Shown here one piece after another: positions 8,622-18,281 of a DNA stretch of 64,000 bases. The stretch's first letter is position 1. The number at the start of each line of letters is the position of its first letter. The DNA comes from UMGS172 sp045636945 (GTDB taxonomy: Bacteria > Bacillota > Clostridia > Oscillospirales > Acutalibacteraceae). The stretch lies in assembly GCA_045636945.1 (NCBI GenBank), contig JAZTYO010000032.1:1-64000 (forward strand), written 5' to 3'. The notes beneath the pieces were generated by a model that saw only the letters and a list, made by a program, of their open reading frames with translations, was not told the origin of the DNA and searched no databases. Made by a program: the position numbers and the translations under genes.

Positions 8622-9632
8622 ATGAGAGTTGTAGTAGATGCTTTTGGCGGAGATAACGCTCCGTTGGCGGTTATCAAGGGTGTTTCCGATGCTAAAAAAG
8701 AATTTGGTGTAGACATTATTTTGACCGGTAATGAGGAAATAATAAAAAAGGTTGCCGCCGAGAATAATATTAATATCGACGGTATTGAAATTGTGCATAC
8801 CGAGGAAATCTTTGATATGCACGACCAACCTACCGATATTGTCCGTTCAAAGAAGAATACGTCGTTAGGACTTGCTCTTCAGATTGTCGCTGACAGCAAG
8901 GCGGATGCTTTTGTTTCGGCAGGTAGCACAGGTGCTATTGTCGCAGGTGCAACCTTTATTGTCAAGCGTATTAAGGGCGTAAAAAGACCTGCATTGGGAA
9001 CTATAATGCCTGCAAGAGCACGTAAGTTCATGCTTATGGACTGCGGTGCAAATGCCGAGTGCCGTCCCGAAATGTTGCAACAGTTCGGTGTAATGTGTTC
9101 GATTTATTTGCGCAACGTTGAGGGTATTGAGAACCCCGAGGTTGGCCTTATGAATATAGGTACTGAGGATACTAAGGGTACTCCTTTGCAGATTGAGGCT
9201 TATAAGTTGCTTCAATGTAGTCCTATTAACTTTGTCGGAAACATCGAAGCACGCGACCTGCCGGCAGGTGTTTGCGACGGTGTTATTGCCGACGGTTACA
9301 CAGGTAACATTGCCTTGAAGGTCTATGAAGGCGTTGCAATGAATTTGATGAAGATGGTAAAAGGAGTTTTCCTTACCAATTTAAAGACCAAACTTGCCTA
9401 TCTATTGGCTAAAAAGCCTTTGATGACACTCAAAAGATTTGCCGATTACAGCGACGTTGGCGGTGCTCCGTTGCTTGGTGTTAAAAAGCCGGTTATCAAG
9501 GCTCACGGTGGCTCGGATGCAAAGTGCATCAAGAGTGCTATCCGCCAGGCAATGCTTTGTGTTGAAAACGATATTATCGGTAAGATTTCGGAGGACCTTA
9601 TAAAGTCAGCCGAAGCTTCAGAAGAAAACTAA
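8622..9632 (+). CDS. plsX: Phosphate acyltransferase PlsX
   Basis: A 336-residue enzyme converting acyl-ACP to acyl-phosphate, the donor for PlsY in phosphatidic acid synthesis. The N-terminal VVDAFGGDNAP and the SAGSTGAIVAG stretch are diagnostic. The ribosome site is AAAGGAGAGCATT. Here plsX is followed 13 bases later by rnc; the acpP gene often found between them in Firmicutes, and fapR or fabD before it, are absent, so fatty-acid synthesis genes are elsewhere. Confidence 0.97.
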   Translation: MRVVVDAFGGDNAPLAVIKGVSDAKKEFGVDIILTGNEEIIKKVAAENNINIDGIEIVHTEEIFDMHDQPTDIVRSKKNTSLGLALQIVADSKADAFVSAGSTGAIVAGATFIVKRIKGVKRPALGTIMPARARKFMLMDCGANAECRPEMLQQFGVMCSIYLRNVEGIENPEVGLMNIGTEDTKGTPLQIEAYKLLQCSPINFVGNIEARDLPAGVCDGVIADGYTGNIALKVYEGVAMNLMKMVKGVFLTNLKTKLAYLLAKKPLMTLKRFADYSDVGGAPLLGVKKPVIKAHGGSDAKCIKSAIRQAMLCVENDIIGKISEDLIKSAEASEEN

Positions 9633-9645
9633 TAAAGGTGTTTTT

Positions 9646-10329
9646 ATGCGGGAATTAGAACAGATTATCGGGTATGAGTTCAAGGATAAATCATTGATGC
9701 TTCGAGCTCTTTCGCACACCTCATATATCAACGAGGTTAAAAGTATCCCCGAATCCAATGAGCGATTGGAATTTTTGGGTGACTCGGTGCTGTCGGTAAT
9801 TGTATCCGATTATATTTTTAAAAATTTCAAACAGCTTCCCGAGGGTGAACTGACCAAGCTTCGTGCATCCTTGGTATGCGAGAAGTCTTTGGCAGCATTC
9901 GCCCGTGAAATGGAGCTTGGAAGATTCCTCTTTTTAGGAAAAGGCGAACAGCAAAACGGTGGCAGAGAACGTGCTTCTATCCTGGCCGATGCTTTCGAGG
10001 CTTTGTTGGCTGCAATTTATCTTGACGGCGGTATTGAACCTGCTCGCAATCACGTTATGCGCTTTGTAAAGGATGAAATCAAGCACCACACCGTTGAGGA
10101 AGCTTTCCACGATTATAAAACTCAGCTGCAGGAGATCATCCAGAAGAATCCCGGTGAGGAGCTTTCATACGTTCTTGTTGGAGAAGAAGGTCCCGATCAT
10201 AATAAGAACTTTACTGTTGAGGTAAGACTTAATTCCAACGTTATCGGACAGGGTGAAGGTCACAGCAAAAAGCAGGCCGAACAGCAAGCCGCAAAGCAGG
10301 CACTTGAGCTTATGGGCCAATCGGTATGA
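9646..10329 (+). CDS. rnc: Ribonuclease III
   Basis: A 227-residue double-stranded-RNA endonuclease for rRNA and mRNA processing. The RNase III signature NERLEFLGDSVLS (about residues 37-50) supplies the catalytic acidic residues, with a second acidic patch ADAFEALLAAIYLD near 110. A double-stranded-RNA-binding domain covers about 155-225. Its stop overlaps the next ATG by 4 bases. The rnc-radical SAM-smc-ftsY order is common in Clostridia. Confidence 0.97.
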   Translation: MRELEQIIGYEFKDKSLMLRALSHTSYINEVKSIPESNERLEFLGDSVLSVIVSDYIFKNFKQLPEGELTKLRASLVCEKSLAAFAREMELGRFLFLGKGEQQNGGRERASILADAFEALLAAIYLDGGIEPARNHVMRFVKDEIKHHTVEEAFHDYKTQLQEIIQKNPGEELSYVLVGEEGPDHNKNFTVEVRLNSNVIGQGEGHSKKQAEQQAAKQALELMGQSV

Positions 10330-11327
10330 GCCACGCCAATATTTCGGTTTTCGTACCGCACTTGGGTTGCCCCAATCGTTGTAGCTTTTGTGACCAGGTT
10401 ACCATTTCGGGTGCATCAAAGCAACCGACCAAAGATGACGTTGATGAAGCGGTTAAGACGGCGATGACATCTCAAAGATATAGTCCTGAAACCACCGAGC
10501 TTGCTTTTTTTGGCGGTAGCTTTACGGCTATCGATCGAGAATATATGTTATCACTTTTGTCCGCAGCGGATGAACATATAAAACTAGGTAATATCAGCGG
10601 TATCAGAATCTCGACAAGACCTGATTGTATCGACCGTGAGGTGCTTGATATACTGAAAAACTACGGTGTTACCGCTATTGAACTCGGAGCACAAAGTATG
10701 TGCGATGAGGTGTTGATAGCCAATGACCGAGGCCATACTGCAGATGACGTCAGAACAGCATCTGAAATCATTAGAGAGTATGGATTCCAACTTGGACTTC
10801 AGATGATGACGGGTCTTTATAAAAGTACATACGAAAAGGATGTTTTTACGGCAGAGGAAATCATAAAATGCGGTCCTCAGACCGTCAGAATATATCCGTC
10901 AATCACCTTGAAAAGCACCCGACTTGCAGTTCTTTTTGAATCGGGTGAATATACACCTCCAACGTTGGACGAAACGGTAAACCTTTGCGTTCGGTTGCTG
11001 AGGATGTTTGAAAAAGCCAACATAAACGTTATAAGAACGGGTCTGCATAGCATTGATAACGACCGATATGTTGCAGGACCGTGGCATCCAAGCTTTCGTG
11101 AGATTTGCGACAGTAGGATGTATTTTGAAAAAATAATCGAAATGTTGCCCGAAAAGGGCGAGTATAAACTGCTTGTAAATCCCAAGGAAATATCAAAGGT
11201 TGTGGGTAATAAGCGAACTAATATTGAGAGTTTAAATTCTTTAGGATATAAATGCACCGTGGTGGCGGACGAGGGTGTAAACCCCAAAGACATCAGGGTC
11301 GAAAGGATGAATGACAGTTGTTTTTAA
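10326..11327 (+). CDS. Elp3-like radical SAM protein lacking an acetyltransferase domain
   Basis: A 333-residue radical SAM protein with the classic cysteine triad in CPNRCSFC (about residues 15-22), then FFGGSFTAI and an ELGAQSM stretch typical of the Elp3/YtqA-like group. Archaeal and eukaryotic Elp3 add a C-terminal acetyltransferase domain; this protein stops before that. It overlaps rnc by 4 bases and smc by 10. The conserved position between rnc and smc suggests an RNA-modification job, but no substrate is known to me. Confidence 0.85.
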   Translation: MSHANISVFVPHLGCPNRCSFCDQVTISGASKQPTKDDVDEAVKTAMTSQRYSPETTELAFFGGSFTAIDREYMLSLLSAADEHIKLGNISGIRISTRPDCIDREVLDILKNYGVTAIELGAQSMCDEVLIANDRGHTADDVRTASEIIREYGFQLGLQMMTGLYKSTYEKDVFTAEEIIKCGPQTVRIYPSITLKSTRLAVLFESGEYTPPTLDETVNLCVRLLRMFEKANINVIRTGLHSIDNDRYVAGPWHPSFREICDSRMYFEKIIEMLPEKGEYKLLVNPKEISKVVGNKRTNIESLNSLGYKCTVVADEGVNPKDIRVERMNDSCF

Positions 11328-14300
11328 AGTCGATCGAAATTCAGGGCTTCAAATCTTTTGCCGATAAAACTGTTTTGAAGTTCGGCAAGGGCGTTACCGC
11401 CGTTGTCGGACCTAACGGTAGCGGAAAAAGTAACATTTCGGATGCTGTGCGTTGGGTTTTGGGTGAACAGTCAACCAAAAACCTGCGTGGACAGTCAATG
11501 GAGGACGTTATCTTCAGCGGTACTGCCGACCGTCGTCCTCACGGATTTGCCGAGGTTACTTTGGTTATGGATAACCGCGACCGTAGTCTTAATTTTGACA
11601 ATGATGAGGTTGCCGTAACACGTAGATATTTCCGTTCGCACGAGAGTGAGTATCTTATCAACAAGGCCGTAGTGCGTCTTAAGGACGTTCACGAGTTGTT
11701 TATGGATACAGGTCTTGGCCGTGACGGATACTCAATGATCGGACAGGGTAAGATCGACACCATCGTCCGTTCGAAATCCGATGAACGCCGTGATATTTTT
11801 GAAGAAGCAAGCGGTATTTCGCGTTACCGTTACCGTAAAATAGAGGCAGAACGTAAGCTTGCAGCCGCAGACGACAATATGCTTCGTTTGAAGGATATTA
11901 TGGCCGAGCTTGAATGCAGAGTCGGACCCTTGGAGGAGCAGAGCAAAAAGGCGGAAAAGTTTATCGAGCTTGCCGCTATCAGAAAGAAGCTTGAAATTGG
12001 TCTTTGGCTGAACTCTCTTAATCAGTCGGGCGACCTTTTGAAGGCACAGGACCAGAAGATTACTCTTGCAACTGCTCATTATAACGAGGTTGAGGGTAAA
12101 TTGCTCGAGCTTGCAGCAACTATCGAGTCAAGTTCTGAAAGATATTCGTCAATCAACGTCCGCATTGACGAAATGCACCGTTTTGTTGCCGCAATGGAGG
12201 AGGAAATAACCCGTATCAACGGTGAAATCAACGTCCATAATGCTACAATCGGACATAATAATGAAACTATTGAGCGTTTGCGTGCTGATATTGCAGAGCT
12301 TGAAAGCTCGGATTCTAAATCCAAAACCGAAATCGAAGACCGCCGTGCCAATATTGAGGCAAAACGTGTTGAGATTGCTGAGCTTAACGAAAAGGTAACA
12401 ACACTCGAAACCGAATTGAACGGTCTTATCAGCAATTCCGAGGTTATTTCCCGTCAGATTGAGGAGCTTACTAAGAAACTTAACACCTATTCGGCAGGTA
12501 TTTCCGAACAGCGTGTAAAATCGGTCACTGCACAGTCATCTATAACCGAAATCGATGCACGAAACGTTACGCTTGACACTTCTATTTTAGAAAAGACTTC
12601 CGAAAAGGAAAAACTTGATAAAGAACTCGAAGAACTCGAAGAAATGCTCAAAAAGGCTGAGGAATTGGCCGAGGAAGCCACTAATGCTTTGAAGGGCAGA
12701 GAGTTGATTTTTGATTCAAGAAAGCAGAAGCTTGAAGAGTACAAGCAGAATCTTGACAACTGCCGTCTTGATATCGAGGATAAAAAGCGTAGAGTTGCAA
12801 TTCTTGAAGAACTTGAGCGTAATATGGAAGGCTTAGGACTCCCAGTAAAGGCTGTTATGAGGGAAGCCGAACACGGTATGTTACGCGGTGTTCACGGACC
12901 TATAAGCAAATTGATAGAGGTTAAAAAGGAGTATGCCATAGCCATCGAAACGGCTTTGGGTGCATCCTTACAGCATATTGTTGTTGATTCCGAAAACGAT
13001 GCCAAGAGGGCAATCGAGTTTTTGAAGAATCAAAATAAGGGTAGAGCAACCTTCTTACCGATTTCCACTATTAAATCGCGTGAACTCGATGAGGACGGAC
13101 TCGAAAACAAGTTCGGTTATATCGGTATTGCTTCCGAACTTGTTGACATTGATAAAAAGTACGAGGGTATTATCGGCAATCTTCTTGGTAAAACAGTAGT
13201 TGCCGAGGATATCGATTCGGCTGTTACTATTGCTAAAAAACACGGCTACCGCTTCAAGATTGTAACCTTGGACGGTCAGGTCGTCAATGCAGGCGGTTCT
13301 TTGACCGGTGGCTCGTTGGCCAAGAATTCGGGTATTTTGAGCCGTGCGGGAGAGATTAAAGAACTTAATGATAAGATAGTTAAATTACTTGAAAAATCAG
13401 GCTTGCTTACCGATAACTATAATTTTGCCGCCGCAGAGGTTGCGTCATTAGAGGCCGAGATTCTTAATGCTCGTTCAGAATTAACCACCGCAACCGAGGA
13501 TAAGATTCGTGTTTCGGGTGAGATTCGTCGTGTTTGTGACCTCATTTCCGAACTCGGAAAATCCGTTGAAGCAATGAACGGTGAGAAATTCCTGCTCGAA
13601 AACCGTAAGGTTGAACTGCAGAACACCGTAAATACTGCTAATTCTGAGATTGCTGAGATTGAAAAACTCAAACTAGAGGCTCAGACTGAAATTGATTCAC
13701 TTTCGGGTGGTCGTGATACCGTTACCGACCGTCGCGAAACCTTGACAACCGATATAACCGACCTTCGCATTAAGATTATGGAGTCGGAAAAGGATATTGA
13801 GTCCATTGAAAACTCCATCAAGCTTCTCGAGGAGGCTATGTCCTCAAGCGGTAACAGAGAAGAGGCCTTGTTGCACGAGATCGAAACCGTTGAGGCTCTG
13901 TCCAATGCCGAAAGGACAGCTATCGAGGCTTTGAATGCACGTATTGAGGACCGTAAGAAGAATATTGTCGACGGTAATAATAAGGTTCAACAACTTGTCA
14001 GAGAACGTGATAGCTTTGACCGTGAAGGTCAGCAGATGCGTCAGACCGAACGTGATATGACTGCCGAACGTGAAAAACTTGGAGGAGAAGTTGCCCGTCT
14101 TGAGGAACGTCGCGAGAACATGCTCCGCGAGTACGACGAGATTATCAAGCGTTTGTTTGACGAGTACGAACTGACCCGTACCGAGGCCGAGCAGATTGCA
14201 GAACCTGTTGAAAATATTCCCGAGGCCAAACGCGAACTGCAGGATGTTAAGAGCAAGATCAAGAACCTCGGTCATGTTAATGTTGCCGCCATCGAGGAGT

Positions 14301-14893
14301 ATAAGGAAGTCCACGAGCGTTACGTATTTATGAAGGCTCAGATGGATGACCTTGATAATTCCCGCGCAGAACTCAATAAGCTTATTGGTGACCTTACCGT
14401 TCAGATGAAGGAGAAATTCTCCGAAGGCTTTGAGAAGATTGGTAAGAACTTTACCAAGGTATTTACCGAACTGTTTGGTGGCGGTCATGCAGAATTGGTG
14501 CTGACCGACCCCGAAAATATCTTGGAAAGCGGAATCGATATTGTTGCAAAGTTGCCCGGTAAGAATGTACCTAGTCTTGAAGGACTTTCGGGTGGTGAAA
14601 AGGCACTTATCGCAATTTCAATTTACTTTGCAATTATGATGGTAAATGCACCTCCGTTCTGCTTCCTCGATGAGGTTGATACCGCACTTGATGATATCAA
14701 TGTTGAACGTTTTGCACAGTATATGACCAAGTCACAGTTCGGCACACAGTTTATTTGCGTAACACACAGAAGAGGTACTATGGATTCTGCCGATATGCTT
14801 TATGGTGTAACTATGCAGGAAAAGGGTGTTACCAAACTGTTGCAGCTGGATGTTGACGAACTTATCAAGACTCTCAACATCGAAAACAAATAA
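11318..14893 (+). CDS. smc: Chromosome segregation protein SMC
   Basis: A 1191-residue condensin ATPase that compacts and separates chromosomes. Walker A GPNGSGKSN is near residue 32; two long coiled-coil arms (about 170-500 and 670-1020) flank the hinge domain (about 515-640); the C-terminal head has LSGGEKALIAI and the Walker B CFLDEVDTALDD. Full length. The start is TTG at 11318 (MFLKSIEIQGFKSF), inside the end of the radical SAM gene. The kleisin partners ScpA and ScpB are not in this window. Confidence 0.98.
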   Translation: MFLKSIEIQGFKSFADKTVLKFGKGVTAVVGPNGSGKSNISDAVRWVLGEQSTKNLRGQSMEDVIFSGTADRRPHGFAEVTLVMDNRDRSLNFDNDEVAVTRRYFRSHESEYLINKAVVRLKDVHELFMDTGLGRDGYSMIGQGKIDTIVRSKSDERRDIFEEASGISRYRYRKIEAERKLAAADDNMLRLKDIMAELECRVGPLEEQSKKAEKFIELAAIRKKLEIGLWLNSLNQSGDLLKAQDQKITLATAHYNEVEGKLLELAATIESSSERYSSINVRIDEMHRFVAAMEEEITRINGEINVHNATIGHNNETIERLRADIAELESSDSKSKTEIEDRRANIEAKRVEIAELNEKVTTLETELNGLISNSEVISRQIEELTKKLNTYSAGISEQRVKSVTAQSSITEIDARNVTLDTSILEKTSEKEKLDKELEELEEMLKKAEELAEEATNALKGRELIFDSRKQKLEEYKQNLDNCRLDIEDKKRRVAILEELERNMEGLGLPVKAVMREAEHGMLRGVHGPISKLIEVKKEYAIAIETALGASLQHIVVDSENDAKRAIEFLKNQNKGRATFLPISTIKSRELDEDGLENKFGYIGIASELVDIDKKYEGIIGNLLGKTVVAEDIDSAVTIAKKHGYRFKIVTLDGQVVNAGGSLTGGSLAKNSGILSRAGEIKELNDKIVKLLEKSGLLTDNYNFAAAEVASLEAEILNARSELTTATEDKIRVSGEIRRVCDLISELGKSVEAMNGEKFLLENRKVELQNTVNTANSEIAEIEKLKLEAQTEIDSLSGGRDTVTDRRETLTTDITDLRIKIMESEKDIESIENSIKLLEEAMSSSGNREEALLHEIETVEALSNAERTAIEALNARIEDRKKNIVDGNNKVQQLVRERDSFDREGQQMRQTERDMTAEREKLGGEVARLEERRENMLREYDEIIKRLFDEYELTRTEAEQIAEPVENIPEAKRELQDVKSKIKNLGHVNVAAIEEYKEVHERYVFMKAQMDDLDNSRAELNKLIGDLTVQMKEKFSEGFEKIGKNFTKVFTELFGGGHAELVLTDPENILESGIDIVAKLPGKNVPSLEGLSGGEKALIAISIYFAIMMVNAPPFCFLDEVDTALDDINVERFAQYMTKSQFGTQFICVTHRRGTMDSADMLYGVTMQEKGVTKLLQLDVDELIKTLNIENK

Positions 14894-14908
14894 TTCGGAG
14901 GCTGAATA

Positions 14909-15823
14909 ATGGGCTTTTTCAGTAAAATTACCGCAGGGTTAAAAAAGACCCGCGACTCAATAACAGGTGCTGTCAACTCAATGCTTTCGGCATTTACACG
15001 AATTGACGATGAGTTGTTTGAGGAACTTGAAGAAATACTTATAATGAGTGACATCGGTGTTGTTACAGCGGGTAAAATCTGCGACCAACTCCGTGCCCGT
15101 GTTAAGGAAGAAAGAGTTACAGACCCCAGTGTTATTAAGCAAATGCTTGCCGAAACGGTACGCGGTATGTTAGACGGCGACCGCGAACTTAAAGTGACCA
15201 CACATCCTTCGGTTATTTTCGTTATCGGTGTAAACGGTGTCGGTAAAACCACTACAATCGGTAAGATTTCTTCACAACTTAAGGCAAAGGGCAAAAAGGT
15301 TATTCTCGGTGCTGCTGATACCTTCCGTGCTGCTGCTATTGACCAGCTTGCAGTCTGGGCTGACAGAGCAGGTGTAGATATGGTCAAAAGCTCCGAGGGA
15401 GCCGATCCTGCATCGGTTGTTTTTGATACCGTTGCTGCTGCAAAGGCAAGAAACAGCGATGTTATTATCATTGATACCGCAGGACGCTTGCATAATAAGA
15501 AAAACCTTATGAATGAGCTTGCAAAGATGTACCGCATATTAAAGCGAGAGTTGCCAGAAAGTGATATTGAAACCTTGCTTGTTCTTGATGCCACAACGGG
15601 TCAGAATGCCGTAAATCAGGCAAGAGATTTCAAAGAGGTTGCTGATATTACGGGTATTATCCTTACAAAGCTTGACGGCACTGCCCGTGGCGGTGTTGTG
15701 CTCGCTATTATGGATGAACTCAAAATCCCCGTTAAGTACATCGGTGTGGGTGAACAGATTGACGACCTTCAGCCGTTTGACCCCGATAGCTTTGCAAAGG
15801 CTATCTTCTGGGAGGAAGCATAA
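14909..15823 (+). CDS. ftsY: Signal recognition particle receptor FtsY
   Basis: A 304-residue SRP-type GTPase that docks ribosome-SRP complexes at the membrane. It has the helical N domain (about 1-85), then the G domain with GVNGVGKTTTIGK (about residue 110), the DTFRAAA motif, DTAGR and the TKLDGTARGG motif. The long acidic A domain of enterobacterial FtsY is missing, as is usual in Firmicutes. It follows smc by 15 bases; its partner gene ffh starts at 63453. The stop and the next ATG share a base. Confidence 0.97.
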   Translation: MGFFSKITAGLKKTRDSITGAVNSMLSAFTRIDDELFEELEEILIMSDIGVVTAGKICDQLRARVKEERVTDPSVIKQMLAETVRGMLDGDRELKVTTHPSVIFVIGVNGVGKTTTIGKISSQLKAKGKKVILGAADTFRAAAIDQLAVWADRAGVDMVKSSEGADPASVVFDTVAAAKARNSDVIIIDTAGRLHNKKNLMNELAKMYRILKRELPESDIETLLVLDATTGQNAVNQARDFKEVADITGIILTKLDGTARGGVVLAIMDELKIPVKYIGVGEQIDDLQPFDPDSFAKAIFWEEA

Positions 15824-16410
15824 TGAACAAATTTATCGTGGCTTCGCATAATAAGAAAAAGTTAGCGGAACTCACAAGAATCCTTGAGCCTATGGGCTTT
15901 ACGGTGGTTTGCCCCTCGGATATTGAAGGTGGCGTACCCGATGTTGAAGAAAACGGTACCACCTTTGAAGAAAACGCATTGCTCAAGGCTCGTTCGGCCT
16001 GTTCTGTTTCAGGGTTGCCTGCCATTGCCGACGATTCGGGACTTTGCGTTGATGCGTTGAACGGTGCACCGGGTATTTATTCAGCTCGGTTTGCAGGAAC
16101 TGGCAAGGATGAGGATAACAACGCACTTTTGTTGGACAAACTAAAAGGCTTGCCCAAAGAAAAACGCACTTGCCGATTTGTCTCTTCAATAGCCTGTGTA
16201 TTTCCCGACGGACGTGAATTTACCGTTCGCGGTGCTTGTGAGGGTTATATTTTGGAAGCACCCGAAGGTGACGGAGGTTTTGGCTATGATCCCTTGTTTA
16301 TGACCGAGTTTGGTTGCTTTGGCACAATGACTGCTGAAGAAAAGGATGCCGTCAGCCATCGCCATAATGCAATAGTGTTGTTTAAAGAAGAACTTAAGAA
16401 GTATATTTGA
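15823..16410 (+). CDS. rdgB: XTP/dITP diphosphatase (RdgB/HAM1 family)
   Basis: A 195-residue house-cleaning pyrophosphatase that removes non-canonical purine triphosphates (XTP, dITP, ITP). The N-terminal ASHNKKKLAEL, the FEENALLKA stretch, ADDSGLCVDAL and the late GFGYDPLF motif identify it. It shares one base with ftsY and lies 24 bases before yhbY. Confidence 0.95.
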   Translation: MNKFIVASHNKKKLAELTRILEPMGFTVVCPSDIEGGVPDVEENGTTFEENALLKARSACSVSGLPAIADDSGLCVDALNGAPGIYSARFAGTGKDEDNNALLLDKLKGLPKEKRTCRFVSSIACVFPDGREFTVRGACEGYILEAPEGDGGFGYDPLFMTEFGCFGTMTAEEKDAVSHRHNAIVLFKEELKKYI

Positions 16411-16434
16411 TTTTTATATTTTAGGAGTAATTTT

Positions 16435-16728
16435 ATGTTGAATTCCCGACAAAGAGCACAGCTTCGAGGTATGGCCAATTCGTATCAGTCTATTTTTCAG
16501 ATTGGTAAAGCAGGAGTTGGTGAACAACTTATTCGTCAGGTGAATGAAGCCCTAGAAGCAAGAGAACTTATTAAGCTGACCGTGCTTGAAACCTCGCCTA
16601 TGAAGGCAAGAGAATGTGCCGATACCGTAGCAGAGGCTACAAACAGCGATGTTGTTCAGGTTATCGGTTCAAAATTCATTCTCTATAAGCAGAGCAAAGA
16701 AAATAAACAGATTGTTCTTGTGAAATAA
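16435..16728 (+). CDS. yhbY: YhbY-family CRM-domain RNA-binding protein
   Basis: A 97-residue single CRM domain protein linked to ribosome (50S) assembly. It shows the family pattern: an N-terminal LRGMAN stretch, the QIGKAGVGE loop (a GKxG variant) and the C-terminal VIGSKFILYK strand. Ribosome site TAGGAG is 7 bases upstream. It lies in the usual yhbY-nadD-yqeK-rsfS cluster. Confidence 0.92.
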   Translation: MLNSRQRAQLRGMANSYQSIFQIGKAGVGEQLIRQVNEALEARELIKLTVLETSPMKARECADTVAEATNSDVVQVIGSKFILYKQSKENKQIVLVK

Positions 16729-16729
16729 T

Positions 16730-17332
16730 ATGGGTGTAACGTTATTTTTCGGCGGAACCTTTAATCCACCGCACATTGCCCATCGCAAAATGCTTGAGGC
16801 AACAGCAGAACTACCCGAGATAGACCGTGTGTTGGTTGCACCGACAAATATACCGCCACATAAAGAAATTCCCGGTATGTTTGCGACAAAGGAACAACGG
16901 TGTTATATGTGCGAGTTGCTTTGTGAGGGAATAAATAATGCAGAGGTTTCGGATATTGAGTTCAAAAGGGATGGCAAGAGCTATAGCTTTTATACCTTGT
17001 CCGACCTTAAAAAGCAATACGGTGACGTTGCTATGCTTATCGGCGGTGATATGGTGACCTCGTTTACAACGTGGCACCGATATGAGGAATTGTTGAAAAT
17101 TGCCGCATTTTACGTTGTCCGCCGAAAGGGTATTGATAATGAACAGTTTGACAAAAGTGTCCGACTGTTGAAGAGTTTTGGCGGAGATATTAGGGTTTTG
17201 GAAATCGATTTTCCCGAGGTGTCGTCAACCGAAATAAGGGATGCTGTTTCAAACGGTAAGAATGCCGAAAACCTTATCCCTCAGAACATCTTTGAATATA
17301 TAACCGATAAAGGATTGTATAGAAAGGCTTAA
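16730..17332 (+). CDS. nadD: Nicotinate-nucleotide adenylyltransferase NadD
   Basis: A 200-residue nucleotidyltransferase converting nicotinate mononucleotide to its adenine dinucleotide in NAD synthesis. The GGTFNPPHIAH motif at residues 8-18 holds the T/HxxH active site, and the C-terminal SSTEIRDAV (variant of ISSTxIR) is present. Only one base separates it from yhbY and one from yqeK. Confidence 0.96.
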   Translation: MGVTLFFGGTFNPPHIAHRKMLEATAELPEIDRVLVAPTNIPPHKEIPGMFATKEQRCYMCELLCEGINNAEVSDIEFKRDGKSYSFYTLSDLKKQYGDVAMLIGGDMVTSFTTWHRYEELLKIAAFYVVRRKGIDNEQFDKSVRLLKSFGGDIRVLEIDFPEVSSTEIRDAVSNGKNAENLIPQNIFEYITDKGLYRKA

Positions 17333-17333
17333 T

Positions 17334-17906
17334 ATGACCGTAGAAGATTATAAAGAACTGCTAAAAGCCCGATTGAATGAAAAGCGATATTATCATTCGC
17401 TTTGTGTGGCCGATGAAGCCAAGCGTTTAGCCCAAAAGTACGGTGCTGACCCCGACAAAATGTACCTTGCAGGTCTGTTGCACGATATAACAAAAAATTT
17501 TTCTGATGCTGGACAGTTGCAAACCTTTGAAAAGTTTGGTATAATGCTGTCTGCTGCCGAAAAATCGTCGCCACTTGTGTGGCACGCAATGACGGGTGCT
17601 TTGGTGGTGGAACACGAATTTGGGATTCGTGACGAGGATATAATATCTTCAATTCGCTATCACACAACCGCAAAACCCAATATGACCTTGAGTCAAAAGA
17701 TACTCTTCGTCGCCGATTTAACCTCGGCTGACCGAAATTATCCCGATATTGATGAAATCAGAGCCAAAGCTGACCGTGATTTAGACGAATGTATTATCGG
17801 TATCTTGAAATTCACAATATGTGATATTGTTTCAAAAAACAGACCTTTGCATCCCGATACGCTGGATGCTTATAACTATTTAATTACACAAAAGAAAAGA
17901 GGTTGA
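17334..17906 (+). CDS. yqeK: YqeK-family HD-domain diadenosine tetraphosphatase
   Basis: A 190-residue HD-domain protein. The metal site is visible as RYYHSLCVA (His), LLHDITK (HD, about residue 44-48), and later histidines and aspartate (WHAMTGA, RYHTTAKP, VADLTSADR). YqeK proteins hydrolyse Ap4A symmetrically. Position directly after nadD is the family's standard location. Confidence 0.93.
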   Translation: MTVEDYKELLKARLNEKRYYHSLCVADEAKRLAQKYGADPDKMYLAGLLHDITKNFSDAGQLQTFEKFGIMLSAAEKSSPLVWHAMTGALVVEHEFGIRDEDIISSIRYHTTAKPNMTLSQKILFVADLTSADRNYPDIDEIRAKADRDLDECIIGILKFTICDIVSKNRPLHPDTLDAYNYLITQKKRG

Positions 17907-17910
17907 AAAA

Positions 17911-18276
17911 ATGGAAACCTTTGAAATATTAAAGCTTGCTGCCAACGTTTTGAACGACAAAAAGGCAATGCAGATGCAGGCAATCAGGATAGACGAAATT
18001 TCGGATATTGCCGATTATTTTCTTATCTGCACCGCAACTTCAAACGCTCATATCCGTGCATTGGCCGATGAGGTTGAGGAAAAACTCAAAGAAGCAGGTG
18101 TTCAAGCTGGTCACATCGAGGGAAGAGCATCCGATTGGCTGTTGCTTGATTACAACGATGTTGTAATTCACATTTTCGGCCGTCAATCGCGTGAGTTTTA
18201 TGCGCTTGAACGTATGTGGCAGGATGGCGAGCACATTGATTTGACGCAGATTTTAACGTCTGCTATGGAGGATTAA
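17911..18276 (+). CDS. rsfS: Ribosome silencing factor RsfS
   Basis: A 121-residue protein that binds ribosomal protein uL14 and blocks subunit joining when nutrients are short. It carries the family stretches DYFLICTATSNAHIRALAD (about 30-48) and EGRASDWLLLDYNDVVIHIF (about 70-90). Ribosome site AGAGG upstream. It precedes leuS by 5 bases. Confidence 0.95.
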   Translation: METFEILKLAANVLNDKKAMQMQAIRIDEISDIADYFLICTATSNAHIRALADEVEEKLKEAGVQAGHIEGRASDWLLLDYNDVVIHIFGRQSREFYALERMWQDGEHIDLTQILTSAMED

Positions 18277-18281
18277 GTCAA

